64,000 bases of DNA from CBDATY01 sp965200445 (GCA_965200445.1 OZ241341.1:310001-374000); one strand, 5' to 3'; numbered from the stretch's first letter, positions 1-11,810 are shown. Numbers and translations are program-made. Notes: generated from the letters alone by a model not told the origin.

Positions 1-2
1 CC

Positions 3-629
3 CACTTACAAAATAACGAATCAATAGCTCTGATATCTGATGCAGGGCAACCGCTGGTTTCTGATCCGGGATATACGGTGGTAAATGCTGTACTCAAAGC
101 TAACCTTAGAGTTGTTCCACTAACCGGCCCATCAGCGGTTATAACGGCTTTAATTGCCTCTGGGTTCAACGCTGTTAATTTTTGATTTAAGGGTTTTATT
201 GGGCGCGGCACTAACAAAAGATCTAAAGACATTGCTCAGATGAGTGGTTTCGCCCATCCGATTATTATATTTGAAAGCCCCTTACGGGTTAAAAAACTTT
301 TAACAGAAATAAATCTCCAAGATGATAATACGGAAGTATGCGTTGCTAAAGAGCTTACCAAAAAATACGAAACATTTTGGCGAGGGAAGGTAAAGGATTT
401 AGTAGGGCAATTTGAATCAATAGAACCTAAAGGAGAGTTTGTTGTAGTTATCAAGCATACTCTTGGTTGAAAAAAAGTTTCTGAAGCAAGGCTTTTTCAA
501 GAAATCGATTTCTGAAGAAAAAAAAATACTCCGTTAAAAAAAGCAGTTTTAATAACAGCTCGTATATATAATGTTAATAGTAATGAGTTGTATCAAAAAT
601 ACCTTGCTGCCAATATCAAAATAACTTAA
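3..629 (+). CDS. rsmI: 16S rRNA 2'-O-ribose methyltransferase RsmI, 5' end outside window
   Basis: Methylates the ribose of C1402 in 16S rRNA with S-adenosylmethionine. The reading frame is open from the window edge, so about 70 N-terminal residues are missing from the usual 280. The visible part has the family signature SDAGQPLVSDPG near the start, then PLTGPSAVITAL and the FIGRG and FESPLRV blocks of the tetrapyrrole-methylase fold. Several in-frame TGA codons (for example near 182 and 467) are read as tryptophan. It stops at TAA 627-629, 46 bases before metG. The rsmI-metG neighbourhood is the same as in Bacillus subtilis (yabC, metS). Identification is firm; the true start is not visible. 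Confidence 0.93.
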
Positions 630-675
630 TTATGCGCAGCATTTAAATAATTCGATCTAACCTAATATCTACACG

Positions 676-2265
676 ATGAAATCACCTAAAACCAACTCCA
701 GTAAAACATGCTATATTACAACTCCTATTTATTATCCAAATGATAAATTACACTTAGGTCATGCTTATACAAATGTGTTAGCGGATACTTTGGCTCGGTA
801 TAAAAAAGTTTTAGGTTATGATGTAATGTTTTTGACTGGTTCTGATGAGCACGGTAAAAAAATTCAATTGCAAGCTATCAAAAAGGGAATAGACCCCAAA
901 GTTTTTTTAGATAATCAAATTGCAAATTTTAAAAATTTATGACTAAAACTGAATATAAATTATTCGCAGTTTATCCGCACCTCTAATCTGGAGCATATTA
1001 GACAAGTGCAAACCATTTTTTCATACCTCATTAAAAAACAATTCATTTACAAAGGTTTCTACAAAGGCATTTATTGCAATTTTTGCTCAGAATTTTTAGT
1101 GGCTAGTCAGTTATCGGCAGAAAAAAAATGTAAAAATTGTCTGAATAAACCAGTTGATTTAAGCGAAGAAACATACTTTTTCAAACTGCAAGACCAAACC
1201 AAGTTTTTGCAATCGCTATATGCTCAGCCGGATAGTTGGTTAGTGCCATTAGTCAGGGTTAAGGAATTACAAGCTAATTTTTTGAACAATGAATTACTTG
1301 ACTTTTCGGTTGCTAGGAAAAATGTCGATTGGGGTATCAAGGTTAAAGAAGACAACTCTTTTGTTGTCTATGTCTGGTTTGACGCGCTGTGTAATTATAT
1401 TTCTGCTTTGAATTACTGTGATAAAAAGCAAAGTTTGATGGCCAAATACTGAGGCCCCGATACCGAAATTATTCAATTCATTGGAAAGGAAATTACTAGA
1501 TTTCATGCCATCTACTGACCTATTTTATTACGCTGTCTAGGTTTAAGGTTGCCCAACAAACTTATTGCTCACGGCTGAATTATCATGGGCACACACAAAA
1601 TGAGTAAATCATTACAAAATGTTGTAGACCCCTTTATTTTAATTAATCGTTATTCAAGCGATGCTGTTCGACTCTTTTTAAATTGTGCTACCTCAATGGC
1701 AAATGATTTGCACTATTCCCACCAGTTGTTTTTAAATTTTTATAATGCTTATTTGGTTAATAATTTAAGTAATTTAATGACACGAGTGACAGCCATGGTA
1801 GAAAAATACTACCAAGGGCAGCTCCCAAGTGGCATTAAGATAGGTAACAGCGATCTGTTTAAAAACAGCATCCAATATTTTAAGCAATTTCTACACCATA
1901 TGGATAATGCCAATATTTATGATGCCTACCAAACTGCTTTTAAGCTTGCTGATTATGCTAATAAATACATTGAAGTTCATGAACCATGAAAATTAAAAAC
2001 CGAAGACCCAGCTGCTTTAGCTGTTGTAGTTGTTAGTTTGGTGCATTGCTTAGCCATTCTTAATTTTTGTTTTGGACCAGCTATGCCTGATGCCACCCGT
2101 CGTTGGAACCAAATTTTAGGAATTAAACACCCGCTGGCAGTAGTAGATTTACTAGATCCTGGTCTGTTTAATAAGCACTTTTTTACCATCAAAAAAAGTT
2201 TAATTTTGTTTCAAAGACTCGTGATTGCAGATGAATTAGACTTTTTGTCGCAAGCTAGCAATTAA
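676..2265 (+). CDS. metG: Methionyl-tRNA synthetase
   Basis: Charges tRNA-Met with methionine in the cytoplasm. The 529-residue class I synthetase has the HIGH-type motif as HLGH about 25 residues in, a zinc-knuckle-like pair of Cys groups (NFCSEF and KKCKNC) around residues 135-155, and the KMSKS loop as HKMSKSLQN near residue 310. Three frame pieces join through TGA-encoded tryptophans near 940, 1450 and 1985. The anticodon-binding helical domain is present, but there is no C-terminal tRNA-binding OB domain, as in many short mollicute enzymes. ATG 676 lacks a clear Shine-Dalgarno. The last four bases overlap the tail of the convergent gene on the minus strand. Confidence 0.96.
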
Positions 2266-2972
2266 GTAGTATTTAATTCAGGGGCACTGGTGCTTTTAGA
2301 TGAATTGGACTCAGATTCGTCTTGTTTTGGTTGTTTTTGCACTAAGTTTAGTCAGTATTTTTGAGCACTTTTGTTAAAGATAAATTGGTAACGTTGATTA
2401 AGAATTTGAAAGACTTTGGAGAACGGATAAAAAGCAAAAAAGGCCAAGAAGCCATTGCCGGTACCATGAATAGCGTCAAAAACCAAACCATTAATTCAAT
2501 ATGCTAAAGCATAGTTAGGACCATAAAGAAAAATTGTTTCTAAGGCATAAAGTGAACCAAAAATATAGCCCATGACCATTACCATAATAATAAACACTCA
2601 TCATCATTTTAGAATAACTTTTTTTAAGCTTATTGCTACTAACCCATAGAAATTGAAAATAACAAAATACATAATCGATCAGTCAGCAATGCCCAAAAAA
2701 AGTAGGTTAAGGGTACAAAACACATTTGTTACTAGGAAAGCTACATCAAGAGTACAAAAAATAAAGCAAGCCATAAGCAAAAAAGTAGCTAATTCTATAT
2801 TAGGGAGTGCGCCCAGCGCAAGCTTTAAAGAAAAAGCCAATGCTCCCAGCACAGCACTCAAAGCATACTTCATAGAAACTTGGAATGATAAGGAGTGAGT
2901 GCTTAGTTGATAGGTAGGTTGCTTAGCAAAAAATGTTTTGATTTTTTTAAAGTGTTTTGAATTTGAAGTCAT
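2262..2972 (-). CDS. ECF-type transporter S component (membrane substrate-binding protein), substrate unknown
   Basis: A 236-residue membrane protein with about five or six hydrophobic segments, read through TGA tryptophans (for example tca at 2679-2681). The stretch ALGALPNIELATFLLM is typical of S components of energy-coupling-factor vitamin transporters, which dock onto a shared EcfA-EcfA'-EcfT module encoded elsewhere. A later segment with DAIHGTGNGFLAF fits the last helices of that fold. The N-terminus (about 30 residues) and the Ser/Glu-rich C-terminal tail (about 35 residues) are hydrophilic. It faces metG tail to tail with a 4-base overlap and diverges from soj. The substrate cannot be told from the sequence. 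Confidence 0.72.
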
Positions 2973-3158
2973 AACAGAAGTGCTATTATTTTACAGCATT
3001 CCTAAAATAAATAATGAGGATTGTGAAGGATTTTAAAAGTAATGAGCCAGCCCTGGCGATCAGTTATCCTTTTCTCTCAAAAAGATTAAAATAATTATTT
3101 GATTATCGGAATATCCTGGTGAATCATTTAATAACAAATAGTAGTTCAATTATGTTAT

Positions 3159-3187
3159 TTAACAGATTTAGTTTAGTATATTATTAT
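3159..3187 (+). promoter_or_regulatory. Likely sigma-A promoter of soj-spo0J-ychF
   Basis: TTAACA (3159-3164) and TATTAT (3182-3187) are 17 bases apart, 33 bases before the soj ATG, inside the 247-base gap between divergent genes. The region is very AT-rich, so neighbouring -10-like hexamers are also possible. Confidence 0.4.
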
Positions 3188-3219
3188 ATAAAACATGAAG
3201 ATATTTTATAAAGGCAATA

Positions 3220-3990
3220 ATGGGCAAAATAATTGCTGTCACTAATCAAAAAGGGGGCGTGGGCAAAACAACCACATCACTTAATTTAGCAGCCTCCTTA
3301 GGGTTTTTAGGGGCTAAAGTGCTAATCATTGATGCTGACGCTCAAGGCAATGCTACTACTGGAGCTGGTGTTGCGAAAGAAAACATTGCTCATAGTTTGT
3401 ATGACACTTTGATTGGTGATGTACCTTTTAAGGAAATCATCATTCAAGATGTTTTCAACAATGTTGATTTAGCTCCAGCCACCATCTCCCTAGCAGGGGC
3501 TGAGGCTTATTTTTTGCAAATGCACAATAATAAGCAAAACATTTTAGCTCAACTGCTCAAACCAATATATAGAAATTATGATTTTATTTTTATTGATTGT
3601 CCGCCCTCGTTAGGGTTAATTAATCGCAATGTATTAGGCGCTGCCGATACTGTCTTAATCCCCTTACAAGTTGAGTACTATGCGCTAGAAGGGCTAGCTC
3701 AACTGCTAAGCTCCATTCGTTTTGTTCAAAAAATGCATAATCCGCTTTTGGGGATTGAAGGTATTTTGTTAACGATGTTTGATTCGCGCACCAATCTTTC
3801 TTCTGAAGTGATGCAAGAAGTGCAAAAATATTTTAAAGAAAAAGTGTATCAAACATATATTCCGCGCAATGTTAAGGTAAGTGAAGCACCTTCTTTTGGG
3901 GAATCAATTATTAGCTATGACAAAAGGGGAGCCGGGTCACTAGCTTATATGGAATTGGCAAAGGAGTTTTTGAGAAATAATGGCAAGTAA
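3220..3990 (+). CDS. soj: ParA-family chromosome partitioning ATPase Soj
   Basis: A 256-residue ParA/MinD-type ATPase that works with ParB to segregate origins. It has the deviant Walker A motif KGGVGKTT at residues 11-18, the switch segment DADAQGNATTGAG near 40-50, and Walker B FIFIDCPPSLG near 125. A complete C-terminal region is present. ATG 3220 follows an AAGG at 3211-3214. It overlaps spo0J by 11 bases, so the two are translationally coupled. The soj-spo0J-ychF order is that of the Bacillus subtilis origin region, suggesting oriC is not far away. Confidence 0.96.
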   Translation: MGKIIAVTNQKGGVGKTTTSLNLAASLGFLGAKVLIIDADAQGNATTGAGVAKENIAHSLYDTLIGDVPFKEIIIQDVFNNVDLAPATISLAGAEAYFLQMHNNKQNILAQLLKPIYRNYDFIFIDCPPSLGLINRNVLGAADTVLIPLQVEYYALEGLAQLLSSIRFVQKMHNPLLGIEGILLTMFDSRTNLSSEVMQEVQKYFKEKVYQTYIPRNVKVSEAPSFGESIISYDKRGAGSLAYMELAKEFLRNNGK

Positions 3991-4867
3991 AAAACGGTCT
4001 GGCTTAGGACCTAATGTAGGACGAATCCTAAATAAAGATTCCATGGAAATTACAGCTGCTATTGACGAAGCACAAAAAGATAAATCACTAGCTGTTCAAA
4101 TTCCATTGAATCTTATTAAATCTAATCCCTATCAACCAAGACGTATTTTTGACAAAGAAGAATTAACCAAACTAGGAAATTCGATTAAAAACATGGGTCT
4201 AATCCAACCCATTGTTGTTAAAAAAGATGTTGTTGATTATATTTTAGTGGTCGGAGAAAGGCGTTTAAGGGCGGCAAAATTAGCTGGCTTAACTAAAATT
4301 AAGGCTTTCATAATCGACATCGGTGACACCAAAATGCGGGAATATGCTTTAGTGGAAAACATTCAACGCGTTGATTTAACACCGATTGAAGAAGCAGTCG
4401 CTTACCGCGATTTGTTGGCTGTGTTGAAGATTACGCAGCAGGAACTTGCCGGACGCGTTGAAAAATCCAGGGCTTATATTACTAACACTATTCGCCTTTT
4501 ACAGTTGCCCAACAACATCCAAGATTTGATTTTGGAACGAAAAATTTCCATGGGTCAAGCTCGCCCCTTAATAGCTCTAACAAACGAGAGGGACAAAACT
4601 AAGCTAGAATTTGCCTTGCAAGAAATTTTGCACAAAAATCTTACAACCCAAAAAGTGGAAGAGCTGGTAAAACGGCTAAAAACAACCTCGCCACGGGTAA
4701 GACGTTACCGAGCACCGGAATTAATTAATGAAAAATTAGCATCGCAAATAGGTAAAAAAATTAACACCAAGGTTATTATCACCAACACTAGCCTTGTTAT
4801 TAAATACAAAAATGTTAGCCAGTTAAATAATATTCTGGAGCGCTGCAATTTAATTGATAAGGATTAA
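3980..4867 (+). CDS. spo0J: ParB-family chromosome partitioning protein Spo0J
   Basis: A 295-residue ParB protein that binds parS and spreads along DNA as a CTP-dependent clamp. It contains the N-terminal PYQPRRIFDKEEL box, the conserved GERRLRAAKLAGL box around residue 95, the NIQRVDLTPIEEA segment, and a helix-turn-helix with QQELAGRVEKSRAYITN around 155-170. The C-terminal dimerisation segment is present. It starts inside soj (11-base overlap) and is followed after 5 bases by ychF. I could not find a match to the usual 16-base parS palindrome in this window. Confidence 0.95.
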   Translation: MASKKRSGLGPNVGRILNKDSMEITAAIDEAQKDKSLAVQIPLNLIKSNPYQPRRIFDKEELTKLGNSIKNMGLIQPIVVKKDVVDYILVVGERRLRAAKLAGLTKIKAFIIDIGDTKMREYALVENIQRVDLTPIEEAVAYRDLLAVLKITQQELAGRVEKSRAYITNTIRLLQLPNNIQDLILERKISMGQARPLIALTNERDKTKLEFALQEILHKNLTTQKVEELVKRLKTTSPRVRRYRAPELINEKLASQIGKKINTKVIITNTSLVIKYKNVSQLNNILERCNLIDKD

Positions 4868-4872
4868 CTCTC

Positions 4873-5979
4873 ATGGGGTTAAAAGCTGGAATAGTAGGAC
4901 TACCTAATGTAGGGAAAAGTACTTTGTTTGGTGCTTTGTGCAAAAATCAAGTAGTTGATATTAGCAATTACCCCTTCGCTACCATTAATCCCAACATTGG
5001 TGTAGTCAAAGTTCCTGATGCTAGGTTGGAACTGCTAGCACAAAGCTTTAAACCTAAGCACGTAGAGGCAGCGATAGTCGAATATGTTGATATTGCTGGC
5101 TTAATTAAAGGTGCTAGCGCCGGAGAGGGACTAGGTAATGCTTTTTTAGCTAATATTCGGGACACTGACCTAATTGTAATGGTGGTTCGCTGTTTTGAGG
5201 ATAAAAAAGTTCTGCATGTAGCTAATCAAGTTGATCCTGTGAGTGATATTGAAACTGTTAATTTAGAGCTAATTTTGGCAGACCAGGAATTAGTGAAAAA
5301 GCATTTAGCTCAGCTAAAGCGAAAAGCTAAAGCACTCCATAGCAAGGAAACACAAGAAAAATTAGTTATGCTTCGCAAAATTAGTGACTACCTTGCCAGT
5401 GATTTAATGCTTAGTGAGGGGACATTTACGCAAGAAGAATTGCGATACTGCAATCAGTTGAACTTACTAACACATAAACCGGTTATTATTGTTGCTAACA
5501 TTGATGAACAAACTTTATTATCAGATAGTGCTAACAAACACTTGCTGAAAATTCGTGATTATTGCCAGCAACGCCACATACTTTGCCTTGCATTGTGTGC
5601 CAAATTAGAATACGAAATGTTGGATTTGGATTCAAGCGAAAAGCAGTGGATTATGAATGAATATAATTTGCAGGCCACAGGATTAGAAATATTTATTCAA
5701 GAATCATATAAAGCCCTTAATTTAGCCACTTTTTTTACAGCTGGCCCTCAGGAAGTGCGAGCCTGAACATTTCACAGGGGATGATTAGCTCCTCAATGCG
5801 CTGGCGTGATCCACACTGATTTTGAGAAAAAGTTTATTATGGCCGAGGTTTATAATTATGAAGACTTTGAAAAATATCGTTCAGAACAAGTTTTGAAGGA
5901 GCGAGGGTTAATTAGAAAAGAAGGTAAACGGTATGCTTTGCAGGATGGCGATATTTGTTTTTTTAGATTTGGAGGCTAA
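4873..5979 (+). CDS. ychF: Obg-family ATPase/GTPase YchF
   Basis: A 368-residue ribosome-associated P-loop NTPase that prefers ATP to GTP. The G1 motif [11 protein letters not shown] lies at residues 9-19, switch [12 protein letters not shown] near 75, and the NANI-type specificity motif (VANIDE) near 210. The C-terminal TGS-like domain, including the [10 protein letters not shown] ending, is recovered only by reading TGA at 5764 and 5782 as tryptophan. Length matches the family (about 365). It is the third gene of the soj operon. Its stop TAA shares one base with the gltX ATG. Confidence 0.96.
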
Positions 5980-7478
5980 TGATGGTGAATATTGAGAAAG
6001 ATAATAAAAAAATAAGTAAAGTGAGAGTGCGCTATGCGCCTAGTCCCACAGGTTTTTTGCACCTAGGTAATGCTCGTACGGCTCTCTTTAACTACCTTTT
6101 TGCCCGCCATTATAAGGGTAGTTTTATTGTTAGAACAGAAGATACTGACACGGAACGCAATATTCCAGGCGCAATTGATTCGCAATTTAATTATTTGGAA
6201 TGAATGGGGATCCAAATAGACGAAAGTGAAACCAAATCAGGAAAATTTGGACCTTACAAGCAATTAGAGCGGCTAGATATTTACAGTAAGTACGCTGATA
6301 TGCTAGTCGAAAAAGAGTATGCATATCATTGTTTCTGTAGTTCTGTTGAGTTGCAACATATGCGCCTTAAGCAGCAATATAATGACAATAATTTAGCTTT
6401 TAAGTACCCACGCACATGTCTAAAACTATCAAAAAAGCAGGTACAGCAAAAAATAGCCGCCAAAGAACCGTTTTGCTTAAGAATTAAATCTCCCGCTAAC
6501 AAAACATACCGCTTAATTGATATGGTAAGAGGGTTGGTTGTGTTTGAAAGCAATGATATTGGAGATTGGGTTATTATGAAAGAGAATGGCATTCCGACTT
6601 ATAATTTTGCTGTTGTAATTGATGACTATCTCATGAAAATAACCCATGTGATTAGAGGTGAAGAGCACATTTCTAATACTCCTAACCAAATGATGATTTA
6701 TGAGTATTTGGAATGGCCCATTCCTGAATATGCTCATTTAACCCTGATTGTTAACCGCCAACGTAAAAAGTTAAGTAAAAGGGATCAAAAGAGTGACTTT
6801 TTTATATCTAACTATCGATTAAAGGGCTATTTACCACAAGCTTTGTTTAATTTTTTAGCTCTTTTGGGTTGAAGTCCTGATTTAGAAGAAGAAATTTTTG
6901 ATAAAAAACAATTAATTAAAATATTTGATCCGAGCAGATGAAGTAAATCAAGCAGTATGTTTGACCTCAAAAAACTACAGTGAATGAATAACTACTACAT
7001 TAAAAAATTAGAACCTAATGCTTACTACGACTTTGTCAGGCCGTTTTTACAAAGCAGAATGACCGAGCACAGCCATTCTGAGGAATGGTTTAGAACTTTG
7101 GTGACCGCATATCAAAATGATTTGATCTACGGACGGCAAATTTTAGAACTAACCGATTATTTCTGGCGCACAGAACATATTGTAGAGCCAGAACTCTGTT
7201 TAGAGTTTAATAATTTTAACTGGCAGGAAAGTCATTTGGATAATTTTGCCGAAACATTAGAGAGCGTTACAAAGTGGTCGCCCGATAGCATTACTCAAAC
7301 AATTAAAGAGTTTGGGGTTATCAATGGTTATAAAGGTAAAAATCTTTATCGGCCATTGCGCTTAGCTGCTACCTTGAACGGGGAAGGTCCCCAATTAGCT
7401 GTTACACTCTATTTAATTGGCAAAGAGCAAATCATCACCAATATTAGAAGGTTTATTAATGTTAACTATGCAAAATAA
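5979..7478 (+). CDS. gltX: Glutamyl-tRNA synthetase
   Basis: Charges tRNA-Glu, and in most mollicutes also tRNA-Gln for later amidation. The 499-residue class I enzyme begins with [19 protein letters not shown] (HIGH region, residues about 12-30) and carries the KLSKRDQK loop near residue 265. Four tryptophans encoded by TGA join the pieces. A strong GGAGG at 5971-5975 precedes two tandem ATG codons (5979 and 5982). The second has the better spacing, so the start could be three bases later. The 3' end overlaps the next gene by 20 bases. Confidence 0.95.
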
Positions 7479-8721
7479 TTATTTAGTTATCCGGGATTCA
7501 TTGCACGGCGATATCAAAATAGAAGACCCTGTTGCCATTGCTCTAGTTGATGCGCCAGAATTTCAAAGGCTGCGACGCATCCATCAAATGTCTGGGGCTT
7601 CTTTAGTATTCCCGGGTGCAACGCACAGTCGTTTCATCCATTCACTTGGTGTTTATCAGTTGGTTAGCAAAATTTTAAAAAATCGTAGTTTTAAAAAAGC
7701 AAACCTCAATGATCGCGACCGCCAAAAAATTGCTCTAGCTGGTCTCTTGCACGACATAGGGCACGGCCCTTTGTCGCATACCTTTGAACAAATTAAAGTT
7801 GTTAACCACAGCTTGTATACGCATGAAGATTATTCAGCTCTTATCATCACATCACCAGAAACTGAAATTAACAAAATTTTGCAAGCAGGAGGGTTCAATC
7901 GTCAAGAAATTCAGGAAATTGCTGATTTTATTGCAAATAAAAATTTAAATAACCCTTTGTCTTATTTAGTTAATTCTCAAATTGATGCTGATAGAATGGA
8001 CTATTTATTGCGAGATGATCGATACGCTGGCACTGGTTATGGTTACACCGATATTGATTATTTGACTCGCCACATTAAAATAGATCTTAAAACTCACAAA
8101 ATAGTTTTCCCGCATAAAGCCCTTTTTTCTTTAGAGAATTATTTAATTGGTCGCTATCACATGTACTCTCAGGTTTATCATCACCCGATTAGTGTTGGTT
8201 TTGACTTAACTTTTAGAATGTGATTTCAAAGGGTATACGATTTATATCAAGCTAACTTTGCTTTTAAAAGTGTGGAGTGACAACCCATAATTAAGGATAT
8301 GTGTAGTGTAAAGCACATTAGTTTAGCTAATTTGCTGCAATTAGATGATTATACTTTGCACTGTTTGATTAAAGCGATGAAGAATGAAGAAGATTTGGCG
8401 TTAAGTATTTTGTCGCATTGCGTTCTAGAACGGAAGGTTTTTCGCCAAATTGAATCTAAGGAAGCTTTAGCTGAGTTTGAAAAAAATCTACAGTCATTAA
8501 TTCCCGCAGATGTCAATAAATATTTTATAGCTAGCACCGAAGAAGATCCTGTTATTATTTATGATGTGCAAAAAAAACCAATCTGAATGAAAAAAAATGA
8601 CCAAGTGGTTAATTTTATGGAATGCTCAGAATTAATAAATGCCTATCAAAGGGAAAAAAGCCATAAAAAAATTAAAAAAATTTTTATAATTAAAGAAGTT
8701 TTATGCTTTGCCAAACAATAG
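7459..8721 (+). CDS. HD-domain phosphohydrolase, YwfO-like
   Basis: A 420-residue protein of the HD superfamily, resembling B. subtilis YwfO (433 residues) and dGTPase-like phosphohydrolases. Metal-site residues are visible as HSRFIHSLG (H56, H61), LLHDIGHGPLSH (H98-D99) and a distal QIDADRMDYLLRDD. I chose ATG 7459 because AGAAGG at 7446-7451 sits seven bases upstream; a TTG 42 bases earlier is in frame but unlikely. Two TGA tryptophans (8221, 8278) and one at 8584 are needed for the full C-terminus. The natural substrate is unknown, with a nucleotide or nucleotide alarmone possible from family knowledge. It overlaps gltX and precedes rpoE. Confidence 0.85.
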
Positions 8722-8741
8722 GAACACAGAAAGGAAACTAC

Positions 8742-9188
8742 ATGAACAAAGAAAAAAACCACAATATAATTGAAACAGTTTATGACCATCTTAAAAAAAG
8801 CCATAAATGCATTAGTTTTGAAGATATCTGTAAAAGTGTTTTGCCACTTAAGTCTATTTCCAAGGCAGAACAAAACCAATTAATAGGAGATTTATATGCT
8901 GATATGGTGTTAGATGATCGGTTTGTGCTTACCAAAAAAGGGGACTGAACACTTCGCGACCATTTGAAATACGCAGATTTGCAAAAGCAATATAAATATG
9001 ATGATAATTTTGTTTCAACAGAAAATTTAGAAAATGCTCCTGATAAAGAAGATGAAACTCAGGCTACTACCGATAGCATTCAAGGGTGAGATGATATTGA
9101 ACACGAAAAAGAAAATATCACCGAAAAAATAAGTGAAACTGAAAACATTGCTATTGAAAAATTGGGATTAAAACGTGATCAAAAATAA
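8742..9188 (+). CDS. rpoE: RNA polymerase delta subunit
   Basis: A 148-residue Firmicute-specific RNA polymerase accessory subunit. The N-terminal winged-helix (HARE-HTH) domain spans about residues 1-85, with a pattern of [20 protein letters not shown] and later [19 protein letters not shown]. The C-terminal 60 residues are highly acidic (many Asp and Glu), as in the Bacillus protein. Tryptophans at 8946 and 9088 are TGA. AAAGGA at 8730-8735 selects ATG 8742 over an earlier in-frame ATG at 8703. It lies directly before pyrG with a 14-base overlap, the same order as in Bacillus. Confidence 0.9.
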
Positions 9189-10803
9189 ACACAGGCAACC
9201 CAAAGTTGCTAAGAAACAAAAATTTATTTTTGTAACTGGAGGCGTGGTTTCTGGCTTGGGGAAGGGAATTAGCGGATCTTCCTTAGCTAATATCCTTACG
9301 CATAGTGGTTTTAAGGTTTTTATGCAAAAGCTAGATCCGTATTTAAATGTTGATCCAGGCACTATGAATCCGTTTGAGCACGGAGAAGTGTTCGTCACCT
9401 CTGATGGCGCTGAAACAGATCTAGATCTCGGGCACTATGAACGCTTTATTGATACCAACACTAGTAAGCAGTCCAATATAACGTCCGGTAAAATTTATCA
9501 AACTGTGATTGCAAAGGAACGTAAAGGGGTTTACGAAGGGAAAACCATTCAAGTAGTACCTCATGTTACTAATGAAATCATTGATAATATTTTAAATTGC
9601 AACCCTGATGCTGATGTCATTGTGACTGAAATTGGCGGCACAGTAGGAGACATTGAGTCTCTGCCTTTTATTGAAGCCATCCGCCAACTACGATTTCAAC
9701 TAGGCCATGATAATGTGATGATTGTGCATGTAGGACTAGTCCCATATTTAAACACTAGTCATGAGTCAAAATCTAAGCCCTTGCAACACTCTGTGAAAAC
9801 TTTGCTATCACTTGGATTACCACCTGACTGCATTGTGGCCCGTACTAACCATAAATTATCAACCTCAGTCATTCAAAAAATATCTTTACTATGTAATGTT
9901 TTGCCAGAAAACATTATTATTGCAGCAGATGCCGGATCGATTTATGAGGTACCCCTTAATTTTCAAGCGCAACAAGCAGCGCAGATTATGACTAAATGCT
10001 TAAAGCTGCCTGCCATTACCCCAGATATGGCACCTTGAAAGCAATTTGTCGACAAAATCCATTCTTCAACAAATGAACTGGTAGTTACGATTGTTGGGAA
10101 ATACACTAAATTACCGGATGCCTACTTATCCTTGGTAGAAGCTTTGAAAATTGCTGGTTATCAGCATAATCAAAATGTGGATATTAATTGAGTTGAGTCT
10201 TCTACAATCACCAAGGCGAATGTAAACAGCATTTTGGCTGGCTCAAAAGGGATTTTAATTCCAGGAGGATTCGGACCACGTGGTATTGAAGGAATGATAT
10301 TAGCTGCTGAATACGCAAGAGTTAATAAAATTCCCTATTTAGGCATTTGTTTAGGTATGCAAGTAGCAGCAATAGAATTTGCTCGCAACATTTGCCAAAT
10401 GCCCCGAGCTAACTCGACGGAGTTTGATGGTGCTACACCTTTCCCTATCTTCCATTTAATTAGGGGAAAAAGTAGTGATGACGATTTGGGCGGAACACTA
10501 AGACTAGGCAATTATCTTAATAAGTTGAGGCCGAGATCATTGGCAGCAAGGCTTTACCAAAGCGAACAAATCACTGAGCGCCACCGTCATCGGTACGAAT
10601 TAAACAATGCATTTTGTGATGTACTAGAAAAAAAGGGACTACAATGCTCTGGCAAGTGAGAAAAAATGAACCTAGTAGAAATTGTTGAGCTAGACCAGGC
10701 TGTGCATCCTTTTTTTATTGGCAGTCAATTTCATGCCGAGTTTACTTCGCGCCCTAATAAGCCGAACCCTTTATTTGAGGGTTTTATTAAAGCAATGATA
10801 TAA
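9175..10803 (+). CDS. pyrG: CTP synthase (glutamine hydrolysing)
   Basis: Makes CTP from UTP with ATP and glutamine. The 542-residue protein has the synthetase domain with [14 protein letters not shown] near residue 20 and [21 protein letters not shown] near 55. The class I glutaminase domain has the nucleophile C392 in GICLGMQ and the HRHRYELNN block near 465. Two TGA tryptophans (10036, 10189) and one at 10657 are read through. The start is GTG 9175, inside rpoE, with a weak GGGA upstream, suggesting translational coupling. Length is normal for the family. Confidence 0.96.
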
Positions 10804-10848
10804 TTAAATAGTTAATGAGATATAACAAAAATACAATATAGGATTACC

Positions 10849-11733
10849 ATGCAATTTTATTCCTCTAAATTAGTTTCTGCTGCGAAAATGCTGCAAGATG
10901 CTCAAAAAGGCCGTTATGCGGTCGGTCATTTTAATATCAACAATCTAGAATGAGCTAAATCGCTTATCGAGGTGGCTGAATTAACGCGAACACCTATTAT
11001 TTTAGGGGTTTCCGAAGGCGCTATTAAATATATGGGAGGCTACAATACTGTTGTTAATCTGGTGAACGGCCTGTTAGAAGACTTAAATGTCTCTATACCG
11101 GTTGCTCTGCACTTAGATCACGGCCAATCAAAGGCCAGTGTTATGAAGGCAATTAAAACTGGCTTTTCTAGTGTTATGTTTGATGGATCCCATTTACCTT
11201 TTGGTGAAAATCTGGCTATTACCAAAGAAGTGGTTAATTATGCTCATGACCATAAGGTAAGTGTTGAGGCAGAGATAGGTTCGATCGGCGGTGAAGAAGA
11301 TGGCGTAGTTGCTGATGGTGAACTAGCTAATCCCGCAGAGGCAAAATTAATCACAGGTCTTGGGATTGATGTCTTGGCGGCTGGATTTGGTAATATCCAC
11401 GGTAAATATCCAGCTAATTGAAAAGGTTTGTCTTTTGAAACTTTGGAAATCATCAAAAGTACCAGTCCGCTACCTTTGGTTTTACACGGCGGGTCCGGTA
11501 TTCCTCATAAACAAGTAGAAAAAGCAATTTCTTTAGGGATCTGCAAGATTAATGTCAATACGGAGTGTCAATTGGCTTTTGCCCAAGCGGTGAAAAACTA
11601 TTTCGCTACCGAGCAAGACCTTAAAGATAAAGGTTATGACCCTCGTAAAATATTAAAACCAGGTAGTGAGGCTATTAAAGCCACTTTTGTTGAATTAACT
11701 AAGTTATTTGGCTGCTACGGTCAAATTAAATAA
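10849..11733 (+). CDS. fba: Class II fructose-bisphosphate aldolase
   Basis: Splits fructose 1,6-bisphosphate in glycolysis using a divalent metal. The 294-residue protein shows LHLDHGQS (metal and catalytic region) near residue 88, VEAEIGSIGGEEDG near 145, GNIHGKYP near 185 and LHGGSGIPHKQV near 215, all typical of class II zinc aldolases. Tryptophans at 10951 and 11419 are TGA. AGGA at 10840-10843 is six bases before ATG 10849. It follows pyrG after 45 bases, with a possible weak promoter between them. Confidence 0.96.
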
Positions 11734-11754
11734 GCTAATTTAGGCCAATAATTA

Positions 11755-11763
11755 TGCTATAAT
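11755..11763 (+). promoter_or_regulatory. Extended -10 promoter element for rpmE
   Basis: TGCTATAAT has a TG one base before a perfect TATAAT (11758-11763), 47 bases before the rpmE ATG. No good -35 box is visible, as is usual for extended -10 promoters. Confidence 0.5.
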
Positions 11764-11810
11764 TTTATAGCAATTTTTATTATCAATTAATTTAGAGGGA
11801 GTAATTATAT

